Assembly (NCBI GenBank): GCA_963721725.1
Contig: CAVRLX010000019.1
Coordinates: 124,001 to 188,000 of the forward strand
Reading direction: 5' to 3'
DNA from: RI-153 sp963721725
GTDB lineage: Bacteria; Chloroflexota; Anaerolineae; Caldilineales; Caldilineaceae
Length of the DNA stretch: 64,000 bases
Shown here: positions 38,118 through 49,832 of the stretch, in pieces
Position numbering within the stretch: position 1 is the first letter of the stretch
Layout: each line of letters starts with the position of its first letter
The notes under the pieces: generated by a model
What the model saw: only the letters and a program-made list of their open reading frames with translations
Told to the model about the DNA's origin: nothing
Database searches by the model: none
Program-made: the position numbers and the translations under genes

Positions 38118-39110
38118 GTGGCTGGGGATACAGGCGGCGGCATCTTTGGCACTGCCAGCGCGGTGATCAACTTGGAAAGCGGTGCCTCGATCAACAACAA
38201 CGCGGCCAATGGACGGTATGCTGGCGGCGTCTATCTGAGCGGTACGTCGATCCTCAACGTGGCAGACGGGGCCTCGGTGAACAACAACAGCGCGGCGCAG
38301 GTTGGTGGAGGCATCTATGCCATTGACACCACCACCGTTAACCTGCGGGGGACCCTTGCGGACAACAGCTCGGCAATCCATGCCGGGGGGGGCTACATCG
38401 CTGGCGGGACCTTTAATTTCTATGCCAGCGGCAGGGTCACAGGCAATACGGCCACCAGCCAGGGCGGCGGTCTCTATATTGAAAACAGCAGCCTGACCAT
38501 CTCTGGCCGGATCACCAGCAACCGCAGCGGTAGCCACGGTGGCGGCGTCTATGCTCAAAACAGCTCTGTCACCCTGGCGGCTGGGGGCGTGCTGGGTGAA
38601 CTGAACGGGGGCAACGTGGCGAGCGGCAACGGCGGCGGCGTGGCCCTTGTTAGCGGCGGCAGCCTCACCCTCCACAGCAGCGTCCTCTATAATCAGGGCG
38701 ACAACGGCGGCGGCATCTACAGCACCGGGCCGGTGCTAGTCAGCGCAGGCGTGGGCATCGCCAACAACACGTCGTCCCGCAATGGCGGTGGTCTCTTTCT
38801 GGATGGCGCAGGCAGCAGCCTGACCTTGCCAGCTGGGGCCGAGATCCGAAGCAATAGCGCCGGCTCTACTTCTGTGGGCGGTGGACTTTACGCCACGGCT
38901 GGGACGGTCGTCATCAATGGCGTGATTGCTGGCAACACGGCTGGCAACGGCGGTGGTCTCTATGCCGCCAACAGCGCCAAAGTTACGCTCGGCCCCGCGG
39001 GCGTCTGTGGGCCAACAGAGTGCGCCCAACCGGGCTTCTGGCTCTGGGTATGGCAATGGGGGTGGCCTAATGCTGCATACAGCCACGACCCTGATCTCCG
39101 GCACGGTTAG
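38118..39110 (+). CDS. Giant surface protein, second beta-helix piece
   Basis: Open in one frame. Repeats such as NNSAAQVGGGIYA, GNTATSQGGGLYI, SNRSGSHGGGVYA and NTAGNGGGLYAANS follow the same spacing as the first piece. Useful coding ends at about 39035, where VTLGPAGVCGPTE is followed by non-protein-like sequence; the next frame picks up with SGSGYGNGGG. Confidence 0.75.
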   Translation: MAGDTGGGIFGTASAVINLESGASINNNAANGRYAGGVYLSGTSILNVADGASVNNNSAAQVGGGIYAIDTTTVNLRGTLADNSSAIHAGGGYIAGGTFNFYASGRVTGNTATSQGGGLYIENSSLTISGRITSNRSGSHGGGVYAQNSSVTLAAGGVLGELNGGNVASGNGGGVALVSGGSLTLHSSVLYNQGDNGGGIYSTGPVLVSAGVGIANNTSSRNGGGLFLDGAGSSLTLPAGAEIRSNSAGSTSVGGGLYATAGTVVINGVIAGNTAGNGGGLYAANSAKVTLGPAGVCGPTECAQPGFWLWVWQWGWPNAAYSHDPDLRHG

Positions 39111-42100
39111 CTACAACAGCGCATCCAGCGATGGCGGCGGGCTGGTGATTGTCGGCGGCACGGTCAAGATGCAGAACGCGTCGATTCATCATAACAGCGC
39201 TGGCAACCGGGGCGGCGGCCTTCATCAATGGGCAACGGCGGCCACGGTCTCCATCATCAACACCACCATCTCTAGCAACAGCGCAACTACCGGCGGCGGG
39301 ATCTATAACGAGAGCGCCATAGACCTCAAGTTTGTCACCCTGGCCAAGAATGAGGCTACGGGCAGCGCCGCCAATCTCTTTACGCGGACGAGTGGCGCCC
39401 AAACGACGATTTTTGCCACGATTCTGACCGATCCCCAGCTACAGTCAAACTGTAGCGGTGCCTCCCTCACCTCGCTTGGCTTTAACCGCATCAACGACGA
39501 TAGCTGCCTGACAGCCCTGACCGAAGATGATTTGCATGATATCCCTGTGGAGTTGGTGACGCTGGCGGACAATGGCGGCTTCACCTTGACCCACCTGCCT
39601 AACTCGCGGGCGGCCAACGCGGCAAAGATCGTGGACATCATGCCAGCCCTCACCTGCCAGAGTGTCTTTGGCAGCAACACAGCGCTGGATCAGCGGGGCG
39701 AAACTCGGCCCATTTTGGGGCTGCGCGGCGCGGGCTTTGGCACCGAGGCCAAGTGTGATGCCGGTGCAGTGGAGTTGGGTGTAGAGGTTCATTTTGTATG
39801 TGGCCCGCCCTTGCTGCCCATTGCCAATAATGAGGATCGCTGTGTTTACACCACGATTCGCGAGGCTCTGGATGTGGCCCAGGAGGGCGACTCTGTGGTC
39901 ATCTCCGGCGTGGTCACAGAGCGGGTGACCATCAACACCAATCTGACTGTACGCGGCCCTCGCGCCTGGGAGATCACCCCCGGCACGCACATGGGCTTTG
40001 TGCAGGCCAGCCCAACCGCCCCCACCAGCGTCTCGGGCAGTGCGCCCATCTTTACCATCCCCGCCGGGGTGAGGGTGACAATTGAAGAGTTAAACATTCG
40101 CAACGGCAGCAGCGCCAACGGCGGGGCGATTCATAATGCGGGTAAGCTTGATCTAAAAGGGGTGACCATTTACCAGAGCCGAGGGACCAATGGCGGGGCT
40201 GTCTACAACAGCGGCACCCTCACCGTCACCAACAGCACCCTGATCAGCAACACCGCCACCAGCGGCGGCGGCATCTTTAACGCCGCGGCGGGTACGTCCC
40301 AGATCAACCATGCCACCCTGGTCAACAACACGGGGGGCAGCATTCGCAATGCCAACAGCGCCGCCACATCGGCCAAGGTGAGCGGGACGATCCTGATCGG
40401 CAGCAGCCAGTGCAGCGGCAGCCTAACTGACGGTGGCTATAATTTGATTTTCGGCGGTACATGCAGCGGGCTGACGTCTATCTCCAGCGCCGATCCCCTG
40501 CTCGGCCCTTTGCGCGATAACGGCGGCCCCACCCTCACCCGTGCCATCACCAGCGCGGCCAGCCCGGCGGTCACCGCGGGCCAGCCAGAAGCCGCCTGCA
40601 CTGTGGCCGCGGATCAGCGAGGGCGAACGCGGCCGTTGAACATTGCTGGGAATGCAGGCGGCAGATGTGACAGCGGGGCGGTGGAGTTTGGCGCAGCAAC
40701 CTTAACGCTCTGCCAGAATTGCACCGCTGATGCCGAGGCCCATCGCTTTGTGAATTTGCAGGATGCTCTCAACACGGCCATGGCCGGAGATACTATCTCC
40801 ATTGAGCCGGGGGCCTATACGGGCAACTTCTTCCTCTACAAAGATGTCACATTGCAACACGCTGGCATCGATCTCACCGGCGTCAGCCAAGAGCAGCCCC
40901 TGGACGTGCGGGCGATCCTGCAAGCGTCGTCCCTCTCTGTCACCGAGCAAAAGCGGCTGGGCCAAACAGCGGGCACGGTTTTGACCGTACAGGGCTTGAG
41001 CCTAAACCCCAGCACCGGGGCCATGTTCGGCAACAGAGATGTCGCTGTCACCCTGCGCGGGCTGACTTTGCGCAACGGGCTTAGCCGAAACGGCGGCGGC
41101 ATTTTTAACCTGGGGACCCTAAGCATCTATACCTCCACCATTGCCGGGAATGGCGCCAGCAACCGCTATGATAGCAGCGGCAACCTTGTCAGCGGCACGG
41201 CGGCGCAAGCCCGCGGCGGGGCCATCTATAACAGCGGCACCCTGCTGCTGGAACGGTCCACACTCTCCGGCAACATTTCGGAATACTACGCGGGGGCCAT
41301 CTATGTGGCTGGACCCAGCACCGGCCCCGATGCCACGGTGACCGTGCGCAGCAGCACCCTGGCCGATAACCGGGCGGCCCGCCTGCCTAATCAATATGTG
41401 GTGGGCATCCAAAACGCGTTGGTCGGCGTCCCGGCATTGACTATCAACTCTGGGGACGAAGTGCGCTTTGAGAACCGCAGTTCGGCCCAGTCTCACACTT
41501 TAGACGTTTCACCCAGTAGCGGCGTCACCTGTCAGGTCAGTCAGATCGTGGTGCCGCGCCTGGGCGTCGGGCTGTCGGATCCCCTGATCTGCACGGTGGG
41601 CAGCGCCACGGGCAATCCCACGGTCAACGTGAGCAACAGCACCGATGGCGCCGTAATCGTTCAATTGACTGTGCGGGCCGTGGGCTTTGTGCCTGAGGGG
41701 CACATTGTCTACGCCACGGGCAGCACGTATAGCCAATTTACGCGTTCCATTTTGGTCAAAAATGCCGTATCCGGGGACAACTGTGTCACGACTGAACTGG
41801 CCTCCCGCTTCCGCAGCACAGGCTACAACTTGCTCAACGAGCGCTCTTGCCAGGGCAGTTCGTCCCAGACATCCGATGTAATCCAGAGTGGCAGCACGCT
41901 GGCCAGTGCCAAACTTGGCCCTTTGCAGGACAACAACCAGATTGACTTCACGGCCAAGACCGTCTCTGGCTACACCTATGCCCACGCCCTCTACCCGGAC
42001 AGCCCGGCCATTGATGCCATCCCGCCTACGGCCTGTCTGGCCCATGATCAGCTGACCGTAGACCTGGGCAGTGCCAGGATCAGCACTATCAACGAGGGCG

Positions 42101-43074
42101 ACACGATCATCTGGCGGGCCAGTCAAGCGGCCACCGTGGTCTTTAACGATGGCGAGAGCACCATGCGTTTCGTGGCTGTGCCGGGCGGAACGGCCACTTC
42201 GGACGCCATGCAGTTCACTGTGGCTGGCGTCTATCCATACCGAGCCTATGACAACGTGAATCGGGCCGAAATCGCCACGGGCCAGATCACCGTCGCCGCC
42301 AAGAGCCGCTTGACGGATCAGCGGGGCGTGCTTCTGCCCCAGCGTGGAACCAGCCGATCTTATAACTGCGACATGGGGGCAGTGGAGTTTCAGCCCTGGA
42401 TCGTGGGCCAGCCCTTGCCTCGTCCCCCGATTGCCGTGGGCGGCCAAGTGCCCGAATGGGCCGGGGTAGCGGATGTCCAGTCCTATCACGTGTGGAGCGC
42501 GGCCACGGGTCAGGATTACGCCCTGCGTCCCTCACCTGAAAACGGCAACGGCAATCTAGATTCAACCGAGATGGTGACGGTCAAGTGGGAGACGAGCACA
42601 AATTCCACGGCCAGCAGCAAGATCGATCAGGTGGGCATTGTCGAGTGGCCGGATGCGCCCCAGATCCACATTGCCCAGGTGCCGGTGGATCTGGATCACG
42701 ACGCCATTCATGACGGCTATCTGGTCTCTGCCGCCCGCGCCTTTGAGGGGCGCATCTCTGCCGACGGCAATGCGGGCAACATCCTGAGCCTGGGCGTTTT
42801 TACCCGCTCCCTCCTCTCCACCCTGCCCGGTGACTCCTATTCAGTGCTCCAGTTTATCAAGGGTAGCCAGTCCAATTCCGAGCTGAAGGTTGTGGTGGTC
42901 AAGAGCGTGGATTGGAACAGCGCCGGGGTGCGCGACATGCGGGCCGGCGCGGACCGTTTGCACCATCGGCACGGAGTTGACCTACGATCCCTTCACCGAC
43001 AGCCACGGTTCCCTGGCCGGGCATCAAGATCCAGAGGGCAAAGCTGGCTGGATTTTAAGCGGCAGCGCCTTTGA
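39025..43074 (+). CDS. Giant surface protein, third piece: choice-of-anchor-like and beta-helix domains
   Basis: About 1,310 meaningful residues. It contains three blocks of the pattern: beta-helix repeats, then NGGFTLTHLPNSRAAN or NGGPTLTRAITSAASP, then DQRGRTRPL and CDSGAVEFG. This is the typical end of CSLREA/choice-of-anchor-Q type surface proteins. Later GDEVRFENRSSAQSHTLDV and GDTIIWRASQAATVVFND resemble cupredoxin-like modules. Frame shifts near 42955 into the next piece. Confidence 0.78.
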   Translation, partial: PNRASGSGYGNGGGLMLHTATTLISGTVSYNSASSDGGGLVIVGGTVKMQNASIHHNSAGNRGGGLHQWATAATVSIINTTISSNSATTGGGIYNESAIDLKFVTLAKNEATGSAANLFTRTSGAQTTIFATILTDPQLQSNCSGASLTSLGFNRINDDSCLTALTEDDLHDIPVELVTLADNGGFTLTHLPNSRAANAAKIVDIMPALTCQSVFGSNTALDQRGETRPILGLRGAGFGTEAKCDAGAVELGVEVHFVCGPPLLPIANNEDRCVYTTIREALDVAQEGDSVVISGVVTERVTINTNLTVRGPRAWEITPGTHMGFVQASPTAPTSVSGSAPIFTIPAGVRVTIEELNIRNGSSANGGAIHNAGKLDLKGVTIYQSRGTNGGAVYNSGTLTVTNSTLISNTATSGGGIFNAAAGTSQINHATLVNNTGGSIRNANSAATSAKVSGTILIGSSQCSGSLTDGGYNLIFGGTCSGLTSISSADPLLGPLRDNGGPTLTRAITSAASPAVTAGQPEAACTVAADQRGRTRPLNIAGNAGGRCDSGAVEFGAATLTLCQNCTADAEAHRFVNLQDALNTAMAGDTISIEPGAYTGNFFLYKDVTLQHAGIDLTGVSQEQPLDVRAILQASSLSVTEQKRLGQTAGTVLTVQGLSLNPSTGAMFGNRDVAVTLRGLTLRNGLSRNGGGIFNLGTLSIYTSTIAGNGASNRYDSSGNLVSGTAAQARGGAIYNSGTLLLERSTLSGNISEYYAGAIYVAGPSTGPDATVTVRSSTLADNRAARLPNQYVVGIQNALVGVPALTINSGDEVRFENRSSAQSHTLDVSPSSGVTCQVSQIVVPRLGVGLSDPLICTVGSATGNPTVNVSNSTDGAVIVQLTVRAVGFVPEGHIVYATGSTYSQFTRSILVKNAVSGDNCVTTELASRFRSTGYNLLNERSCQGSSSQTSDVIQSGSTLASAKLGPLQDNNQIDFTAKTVSGYTYAHALYPDSPAIDAIPPTACLAHDQLTVDLGSARISTINEGDTIIWRASQAATVVFNDGESTMRFVAVPGGTATSDAMQFTVAGVYPYRAYDNVNRAEIATGQITVAAKSRLTDQRGVLLPQRGTSRSYNCDMGAVEFQPWIVGQPLPRPPIAVGGQVPEWAGVADVQSYHVWSAATGQDYALRPSPENGNGNLDSTEMVTVKWETSTNSTASSKIDQVGIVEWPDAPQIHIAQVPVDLDHDAIHDGYLVSAARAFEGRISADGNAGNILSLGVFTRSLLSTLPGDSYSVLQFIKGSQSNSELKVVVVKSVDWNSAGVRDMRAGADRLHHRHGVDLRSLHRQPRFPGRASRSRGQSWLDFKRQRL

Positions 43075-43627
43075 TGGCGTGATGACCCAGTCTGCTCTGG
43101 TCACCGCTCAAAATACCGTGGACGGTCTGCTGCCCCCAGCCTTTGTGCGGGAGACTCGGACAGGTCCCATCATTCCCATTCTGGAGCGAGTGCCCACCTT
43201 CACCGACAATAATTTAGTCACAGGCGGCCACGATCTGGAGATGGCCTGGTATCGACCCGATGCCCGCAACGTGGCCTGGCCGGTCAAGAGTGCAGGCTAC
43301 CGCTGCACATGGCCCACGGATCCGCCCCAGATCGTCATCGCCAGCGAACTCGGCTCAGAGATCGCCGATCAGCCCGTGCTGGAATCAAGCGCCTATGGGA
43401 ACGTAACCGTTTATCACCAGACCGACAAGAGCCAGCCTGGCTTTAGCCCCAACTGGGAGCACGCCCTGCTTTCGTCGTCCAACCTGGGCAACAGTGCCCC
43501 GGCTTTCTATGCCCTGCGTGCGGATCTGCTCGACCGGGACACGGCTGCGTCGGGGACCCGAATCCTATGCCCTGCTCAAATATCTGGATGCCCAGAACGG
43601 GAATCTATCCCGAATCGGCGTCTATAA
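42950..43627 (+). CDS. Giant surface protein, fourth piece
   Basis: Continues with GTELTYDPFTDSHGSLAGHQ and a beta-rich stretch. SPNWEHALLSSSN then APAFYALRADLLDRD ends the usable part at about 43555, where the next frame takes over with PESYALLKYLDAQNG. I do not recognise a named domain. From memory, EHAL...ALRxDL pairs with YxLLKYxD in giant extracellular proteins of other phyla (unchecked). Confidence 0.65.
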   Translation, partial: RTVCTIGTELTYDPFTDSHGSLAGHQDPEGKAGWILSGSAFDGVMTQSALVTAQNTVDGLLPPAFVRETRTGPIIPILERVPTFTDNNLVTGGHDLEMAWYRPDARNVAWPVKSAGYRCTWPTDPPQIVIASELGSEIADQPVLESSAYGNVTVYHQTDKSQPGFSPNWEHALLSSSNLGNSAPAFYALRADLLDRDTAASGTRILCPAQISGCPERESIPNRRL

Positions 43628-44210
43628 AGTGGTGCTGACCAAAAACGCCGCGGCCATTACCCCGGTCAATCCCGTCAACGGCACGGTGACCCTGCTCAAC
43701 AGCGGCGCACGATCTGGCCTGCGCAGCACGGACAGCCCCTCGACCCGGGCCGCAGGAACGGTGACCGTCACCGTGCGGGCGGGGGGTGGGGATCTGGCTG
43801 TAGATGGCCGCCTGACCGTGCCTGTAGAGGTGATCGGCGTGCGCAACTTGCACGCAATCACCGCCGAGGTGACCTACGATCCGACCAAACTTGCGCCCCA
43901 GCAGTGTGCGCCCAATCGGCTCATCTTCACCGAAGCGCCCGCCGGCCTCCGCCTCTTCACCGGCAGCCCCACCCGGCCCGGCTTCGTGGTCAAGATGCGG
44001 GCGGATCTGGCCGCGGGCACAGATGTCAGCTACCTGTGGAACTTTGGCGACGGCTCCACCCGCATCGCCGGCGCGCAGGTCAGCACGGTCTACGCCGCAG
44101 CAGGAACCTACCCTGTCACGGTGACAGCGACCAACGGGGCCTTCGCCGGGACTCAGCGCCACGGCATCTGTGGTGGTGACGGCGGACGCGGTGCCCGGCA
44201 GCCTTGGTGA
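43545..44210 (+). CDS. Giant surface protein, fifth piece: cohesin-like and PKD domains
   Basis: After PESYALLKYLD there is a cohesin-like module (GRLTVPVEVIGVRNLHAITA then EVTYDPTKLAPQQC), then a PKD domain (VSYLWNFGDGSTRIAGAQ with TVYAAAGTYPVTVT). Frame breaks near 44150 and continues as ASVVVTADAVPG in the next piece. Confidence 0.7.
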   Translation: MRRGPESYALLKYLDAQNGNLSRIGVYKVVLTKNAAAITPVNPVNGTVTLLNSGARSGLRSTDSPSTRAAGTVTVTVRAGGGDLAVDGRLTVPVEVIGVRNLHAITAEVTYDPTKLAPQQCAPNRLIFTEAPAGLRLFTGSPTRPGFVVKMRADLAAGTDVSYLWNFGDGSTRIAGAQVSTVYAAAGTYPVTVTATNGAFAGTQRHGICGGDGGRGARQPW

Positions 44211-47200
44211 GGATCGCACCATTGGCTGCACTATTGTGAACTATCTCTTTAACGTGGATCGGGAGAGCGCCCGCCTCAGCTTGAACAGCAGCGTGATCCC
44301 CGAAACCCTGAAGCAGCACTTTGCCGCCGCCGGGGTGAGCCTGGTCAATACCGCCTTTGTGAGCAATGTAGAAACCGACAGCCGTTGGCAGATCAGCAAC
44401 GGTGCCCAGTTTTACACCCTGCTTTCCCGGGGTGATCTAATCCACGTCTATCAGGGCAATCGCAACGTGACTGCCCTGGACACCCTGCGCTTTCAGATGC
44501 AGGCCCGCAGCAAGCACGGGGCCAGCGGCAGCCTCACCTTGGCCGAGGTGACCTTTGCCCCGGCGGACGGCGGCACAGGCAGCACAACCCTGGCCGTCAC
44601 CAAAGCGAATCTGGCCGGGCCAGACTATAGCGAGTTGGCCTTTGAAATCACCGCGGGCAACCCGGTCTATGCGCCGGTGCCCATGCGCAGCCTGCTGGAC
44701 GTGCAAGTTTGTGATCAATCTCAGGCCGCGGACGAGACCGCCCTGCCCTTCTGGAAGGACTTCAAAGGCATGATGTGGGCCAGGGCTGCTGGAGAGATGA
44801 AGGTACTCTACTTCTATCCCCTGCAAGCGGGCTTCTATCTAGACCCGACCCACATCGCCGAAATGGGGCTGGACCCCAGCAGCGAGGCGGCCCGGGTGGG
44901 CAGTTGCGTGCCGTGGATGGACAAACTGGCGTCGGGCGCGGTGACCTATCCGGGCTTCCCAACATCCGGCGCGAACACCAAAGTCCTGCCTGTCTCGTAT
45001 CGGGTCTCGTGGCCGGAACTGCCGCCCCTGCTCAGCGTGGGCGAGACGGTCTACGAGCGCGCCAAGTCGGGTATCTCTGGCGTCGCCAATCAGGCTGCGG
45101 TCACCCGCATCTATGACGACATGGCCCCCGGCGTCTGGAACAACGACACCGGTCAGATCCTGATCTCGGGCAGCGAAGTGGTGGAATCCGTGGCCCAGCT
45201 TATCGACCCGGTGGGCGAGCTGCGGGTGGCGATGAATCTGCGCATCAACGGCAACTTTAGCCTGCCCACGCCCATCAAGACCCAGCGCCTGCTCTTTGGC
45301 GGCGGGCTTTCCGTGGTGGGCACGGTGGACAACGAAATCAGCCTGCCCTTTGCCCTGCGCAGTCGCATCACCTATGACGACAACAAGGGCGAACTGGTGC
45401 TCAAAGGCTACTATGATGGGGCCTCTCCTCAGTATCTCAAGGGCGACCCCCTGTTGCTGCTCAACGTGCTCTCCCTGTCGGACAAGACCCGGCTAGAGAG
45501 CCTGTGCACAGATGGCTCCGCAGCCTGCGCCACCTATCTCAGCGCCGTCAATGCCCTCTATCACCGCAGCCGCAACCCCCGCCAGTTGGATCTATGCCGG
45601 GACAGCAGCGGCAAACTCTATGCCGGGGACGCCAAGCCCGCCACCAATCAGGCGGCCAGCACAAGCGGGATGCAGGTCTGCCGCACAGAGAACAGCACCC
45701 GATACTATCGAGACGGTCGCCCAGACGAGGCATTCCTGATCTCTGTACAGGATGAGGACGGCAACGGCCTGCCCGAACCCTACGCGGGGCTGGGCAAGGG
45801 CAAGGCCCTGACCGCAGGCAACGCCGCCGGGACCGGCTTCATCACCCTGGCCTATAACAACGATGATTCTTTGGGCGGCCTGCCCGTCTCCCTCCAGGTG
45901 ATCCAGGTGGGCTGTACTCTGGACGCCCAGGGCGAGGACAGCACCTATCGGGGCAACCTGCTGGTGGTCCAGTCGGACAATCTCTTTGACGAGAAACTGA
46001 CCCTGCGCCACACAGGCGACTTTGGCGGCCAGCCCGACAACTTCGACTTTGAATGGTGGATCGCCGAGGTGGACGACACCGGGGTTTCGCCCTCGGTGCT
46101 GCCCTCCAGCTATCCGTGGAAGTCGTGGACCCGGATCGAGCCGGGCGCAAGCGAGTTAGGGCCGGAGATTACCCTGGAGGGGGCCAACCCCACCACCCTG
46201 AGCGATAACTGGTTCATTGCCCGCTACAAGGGCTATGACGCTTGCGGCAACGCCGTGCGCTACAGCGCCTTTGCCGGGGATCCATCGGCCACGCCTTCGG
46301 AGGTGCGGGCGCAACTGGCCGAAGGCTGGATCAAGCGGGTGACCAACGCCCTCAACCCCTTCGACGCCCGCGTGGACGACTTCGTCAACTCCCCGGTCAA
46401 CAGCACGGTGAGCATGATCAGCCAGGCCGGTCCCCGCTACGAAGGGCCGGTTGCCATGAACAACGACGCCGACACCCTGAACAGCATGGGGCTGATCGAG
46501 GCGTACCAGACCGTGTTGGAACGGGGCAAAGCGCTTTCGATTAACTCGAATATCAACCACGCGCCCACGAATGCGGCCCTGCTCAACATCACCAGCCGCA
46601 TCGCCGATCTCTACATGCTCCTGGCCGGGGATGCCTACAACGATGCCCTGGATGCCACAGTGGGCCTGGGCACGGACAGCGTGCTGGGCATTCAGGCGTC
46701 GTCGGTCCACGCCTTTATGAATCAGTTCAACAATGCGCCCTTTGGCCTGATCGACGAAGAGCTGGCCCTGCTGCGCGGGCGAGACGCGACCTTGGGCGGC
46801 GTGGCCGCTGGCCCCACCTATAACCGGCTGACCTGGAACTTTACCAACGGCACGGGCGAAGTGGCCTATGTGCAGAACTACAACGTGAAGGACTGGAACG
46901 GCGACGGTTTTGTGAATGAGGCCGACGGCGCCATGCGCTATCCCCAGGGCCACGGCGACGCCTGGGGCCAATACCTCACCGCGCTGACCGAGTATTACAA
47001 GCTCTTGCGCCATCCCAACTACACCTGGAATCCCCAGGCCGAGCCGATCAGCGTGGCCGGCGCGCCTGTGGTGGTAGACTATTACGACGAGGCCCGCTTT
47101 GCCGTGGCCGCGGCCAACAAGGCCCGCATGGGCAGTGAAATTGTGGACCTATCCTATCGCAAGCATTACGCTGACCCCGATAGCCAGCCCTACATCGACA

Positions 47201-49821
47201 CCCATGTGGACGCCTCGGACGGTAAACTGCGGGCGTGGGGCGTGGCAGACTGGGCTGCGCGGGCCGGGCAGGGAGCCTACTTCGACTGGGTGGTGGCGAA
47301 TGCCATCCTGCCCCCGGAGGACGACCGCTATCAAGACGTGCGCAAGATCGACCGCACCACGGTCACCGAGCTAGGCGAGATCGTGGCCCAATATGAGGCT
47401 GTGGCACAGGAACTGGACAACGCGGACAATCGGGTGAATCCCCTGGGGCTGCTGCCCAATGCCGTGCTCTTTGATCTGGATCCTTCTCTGATTGCTGGCG
47501 GTGAGACCCACTTCGAGCAGGTCTATCAGCGAGCCTTGACCAGCCTGGACATCACGTCTAGCTTCTTTGACTTTGCCAATCAGGCCAAAATTGCCCTGCG
47601 GGAATCTCAGAACGAACAGCGCAGCTTTACCCAGAGCATTGTGGACGAGGATCGGGCCATCTTCAACGACCTGATCGAACTCTTCGGCTACCCCTACAAC
47701 GCCGACATCGGTGTCAACGGCACCTATCCCCAGGGCTATGTGGGGCCGGATATCTACAACTACGATCTCTATAATCGCAACACCCTGACCGACGCCCAAA
47801 AGCGCTGCAACAGCGGGGATCCCTGCCCGGCAGAGACCACCACCTTCCTGATTGGGTATACGCCCCTGGAATGTCTGGGCAACTTTGTCACCCCCCTGGA
47901 TGCAGACCTCTCCACGGGGGCCGATGTTTCTAAGATCTGCCCGAACGTCAACCTAACCGCTTCCAATAGCGTGACCATTACCTATCAGATAGGCATTGGC
48001 CTGGACGCAGGCCGCGGCCGCTTCAAGCCCGCTTCCTGGCCAGAGAGCAGCGCCCGCCCGGCCCCCGGCGAGATCCAGAATGCTCTGCAATCCCTGACCC
48101 AGGCCCGGCTCAACTATGAGATGGCGATTGTGGCCTACGAGAATCATCTGGAGGCCATCGACGGAAAGCAGATTGCCATCAAGGATCGGGCGCAAGTGCT
48201 CAACCGCACTGGGGACATGATGGAAACCCGAAATAGCATTCTCAATCAGTTAGACAACGCAATTTTGGGATTGAACGAGACGAGCCGGGTTCTGAATGCC
48301 ATTGGGGAGGCCATGACCAAGTATGGGGAGTATACCGGGGAGTGTGTTCCAACTATCTTTGGTTTCTCGACTCAAGCAGGCGCACCCGCCAAATGTGCGC
48401 CCATGATCATTAGCTACACGGGGGCACGGATTCAAATCGCTAGCAGCCTTGTCTTAGAGAGCATCGCTGGAGGACTGGATTTTCGAAAAAATGTTGTGGA
48501 GCGCAAGTTTGAGATCGACCTCTTCAAGCTAGAAAAGGATTACGAACTGCGCCAACTTGGCCGCGAAATGCAGGAGATGTTGCGCCAGGAGGAAGAGCTA
48601 CGACTGGCCCTCTTTATGGCGATGGATCAGGTCAGCTCTGCCCAGGGAACCTACGATCAGACCCTGCAACGGGGCTTCCGCCTCTTGCAAGATCTGATCC
48701 GCCTGCGCCAGCGCTGGGCGGGCCAGATCACCGAGCAGCGCTACGGCGACATGGCCTATCGCATCTTCCAGAATGACGCTCTGGAGAAGTACCGCAAACA
48801 GTTTGGCATGGCCCAAATCTACACCTATCTGACCGCGGCCGCCTATGATTACGAGACCGATCTCGCCGGCTTCGATGCGGCCACTGGCGACAAATTCCTG
48901 CGCGAGATCGTGGGGCTGCGCAGCCTGGGCGGGCTGATCCAGCAACTGCGCCCCGACGGCACGGTCATCCCTGTTGCCGGTATACCAGGGTTGGCGGATC
49001 CCTTGGCACGGATGCGCGAGAACTTCACTGTGCTCAAAGGGCAGATGGGCTTTAATAATCCCCAGCCCGAGGCCAAGCAGTTCTCCTTGCGCCAAGAGCT
49101 TCTGCGCCTGCGCGATAGTTCGGACGTGGCGTGGCGACAGGAATTGGCCCGCTACTATACCGCCGATATCTATGCCAACGACGCCGTGGCCCGGCTAGCT
49201 AAGCGGCCCTACGGTGAAAATGGACCGACGCCGGGCTTTGTCATCCCCTTTAATTCTGCCGTGATGCAGGGGCTGAACTACTTTGGCCTCCCCCTGGGCG
49301 GTGGCGATCACACCTTCAACCCCACCCAGTTCACCACCAAGATCGCCAGTGCCGGGATCTGGCTGGAAGGCTATGACGAGCAGCGGCTCTCGGCCTCGCC
49401 CTATGTCTATCTGCTGCCCGCGGGCCAGGACGTCATGCGGCCCAAGGATACCCGCGGCCAATTGCGCTATTGGACCATTGCCGAACAGATGTTGCCTCTG
49501 CCCCACCCCATCGGCCAAAAGGAGATGGCAAATCCAAGCTGGATCCCCAGTATGGACGGGCTGAACGGCAAGCTCTACGACATCAAGACCCACGCCGCCA
49601 TGGCTGCCTTCCCCTACACAGAAGATCTAGAGATCGGCCCGGCCACCACCAGCAGCCGCCTCATCGGTCGCTCGGTGTGGAACACCCAGTGGATGCTGGT
49701 CATCCCCGGCCCCACGCTGCTCTCCGATCCAGAGGTGGGCATCGACTATTTCTTGCAAGATGTTACGGACATTCTGCTCTACTTCGAGACCTATTCCTAT
49801 GCCGGGACGGCAGCCCAATGA
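44150..49821 (+). CDS. Giant surface protein, C-terminal piece with coiled coil; family not recognised
   Basis: About 1,885 residues in one intact frame to the stop at 49821. Beta-rich first third; a calcium-loop-like DWNGDGFVNEADGA (about 46890) resembling a dockerin half; then helical sequence, with a long coiled coil from about 48070 to 48730 (EMAIVAYENHLEAIDGKQ through KLEKDYELRQLGREMQEM to RLLQDLIRLRQRW). The end is globular (GLNYFGLPLGGGDHTF, YAGTAAQ) without LP tail or membrane helix. I do not recognise the family. The coiled-coil plus globular end is a candidate assembly or anchoring domain. The whole giant protein would be about 4,600 residues. Confidence 0.7.
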
Positions 49822-49832
49822 GGAACCCACCC

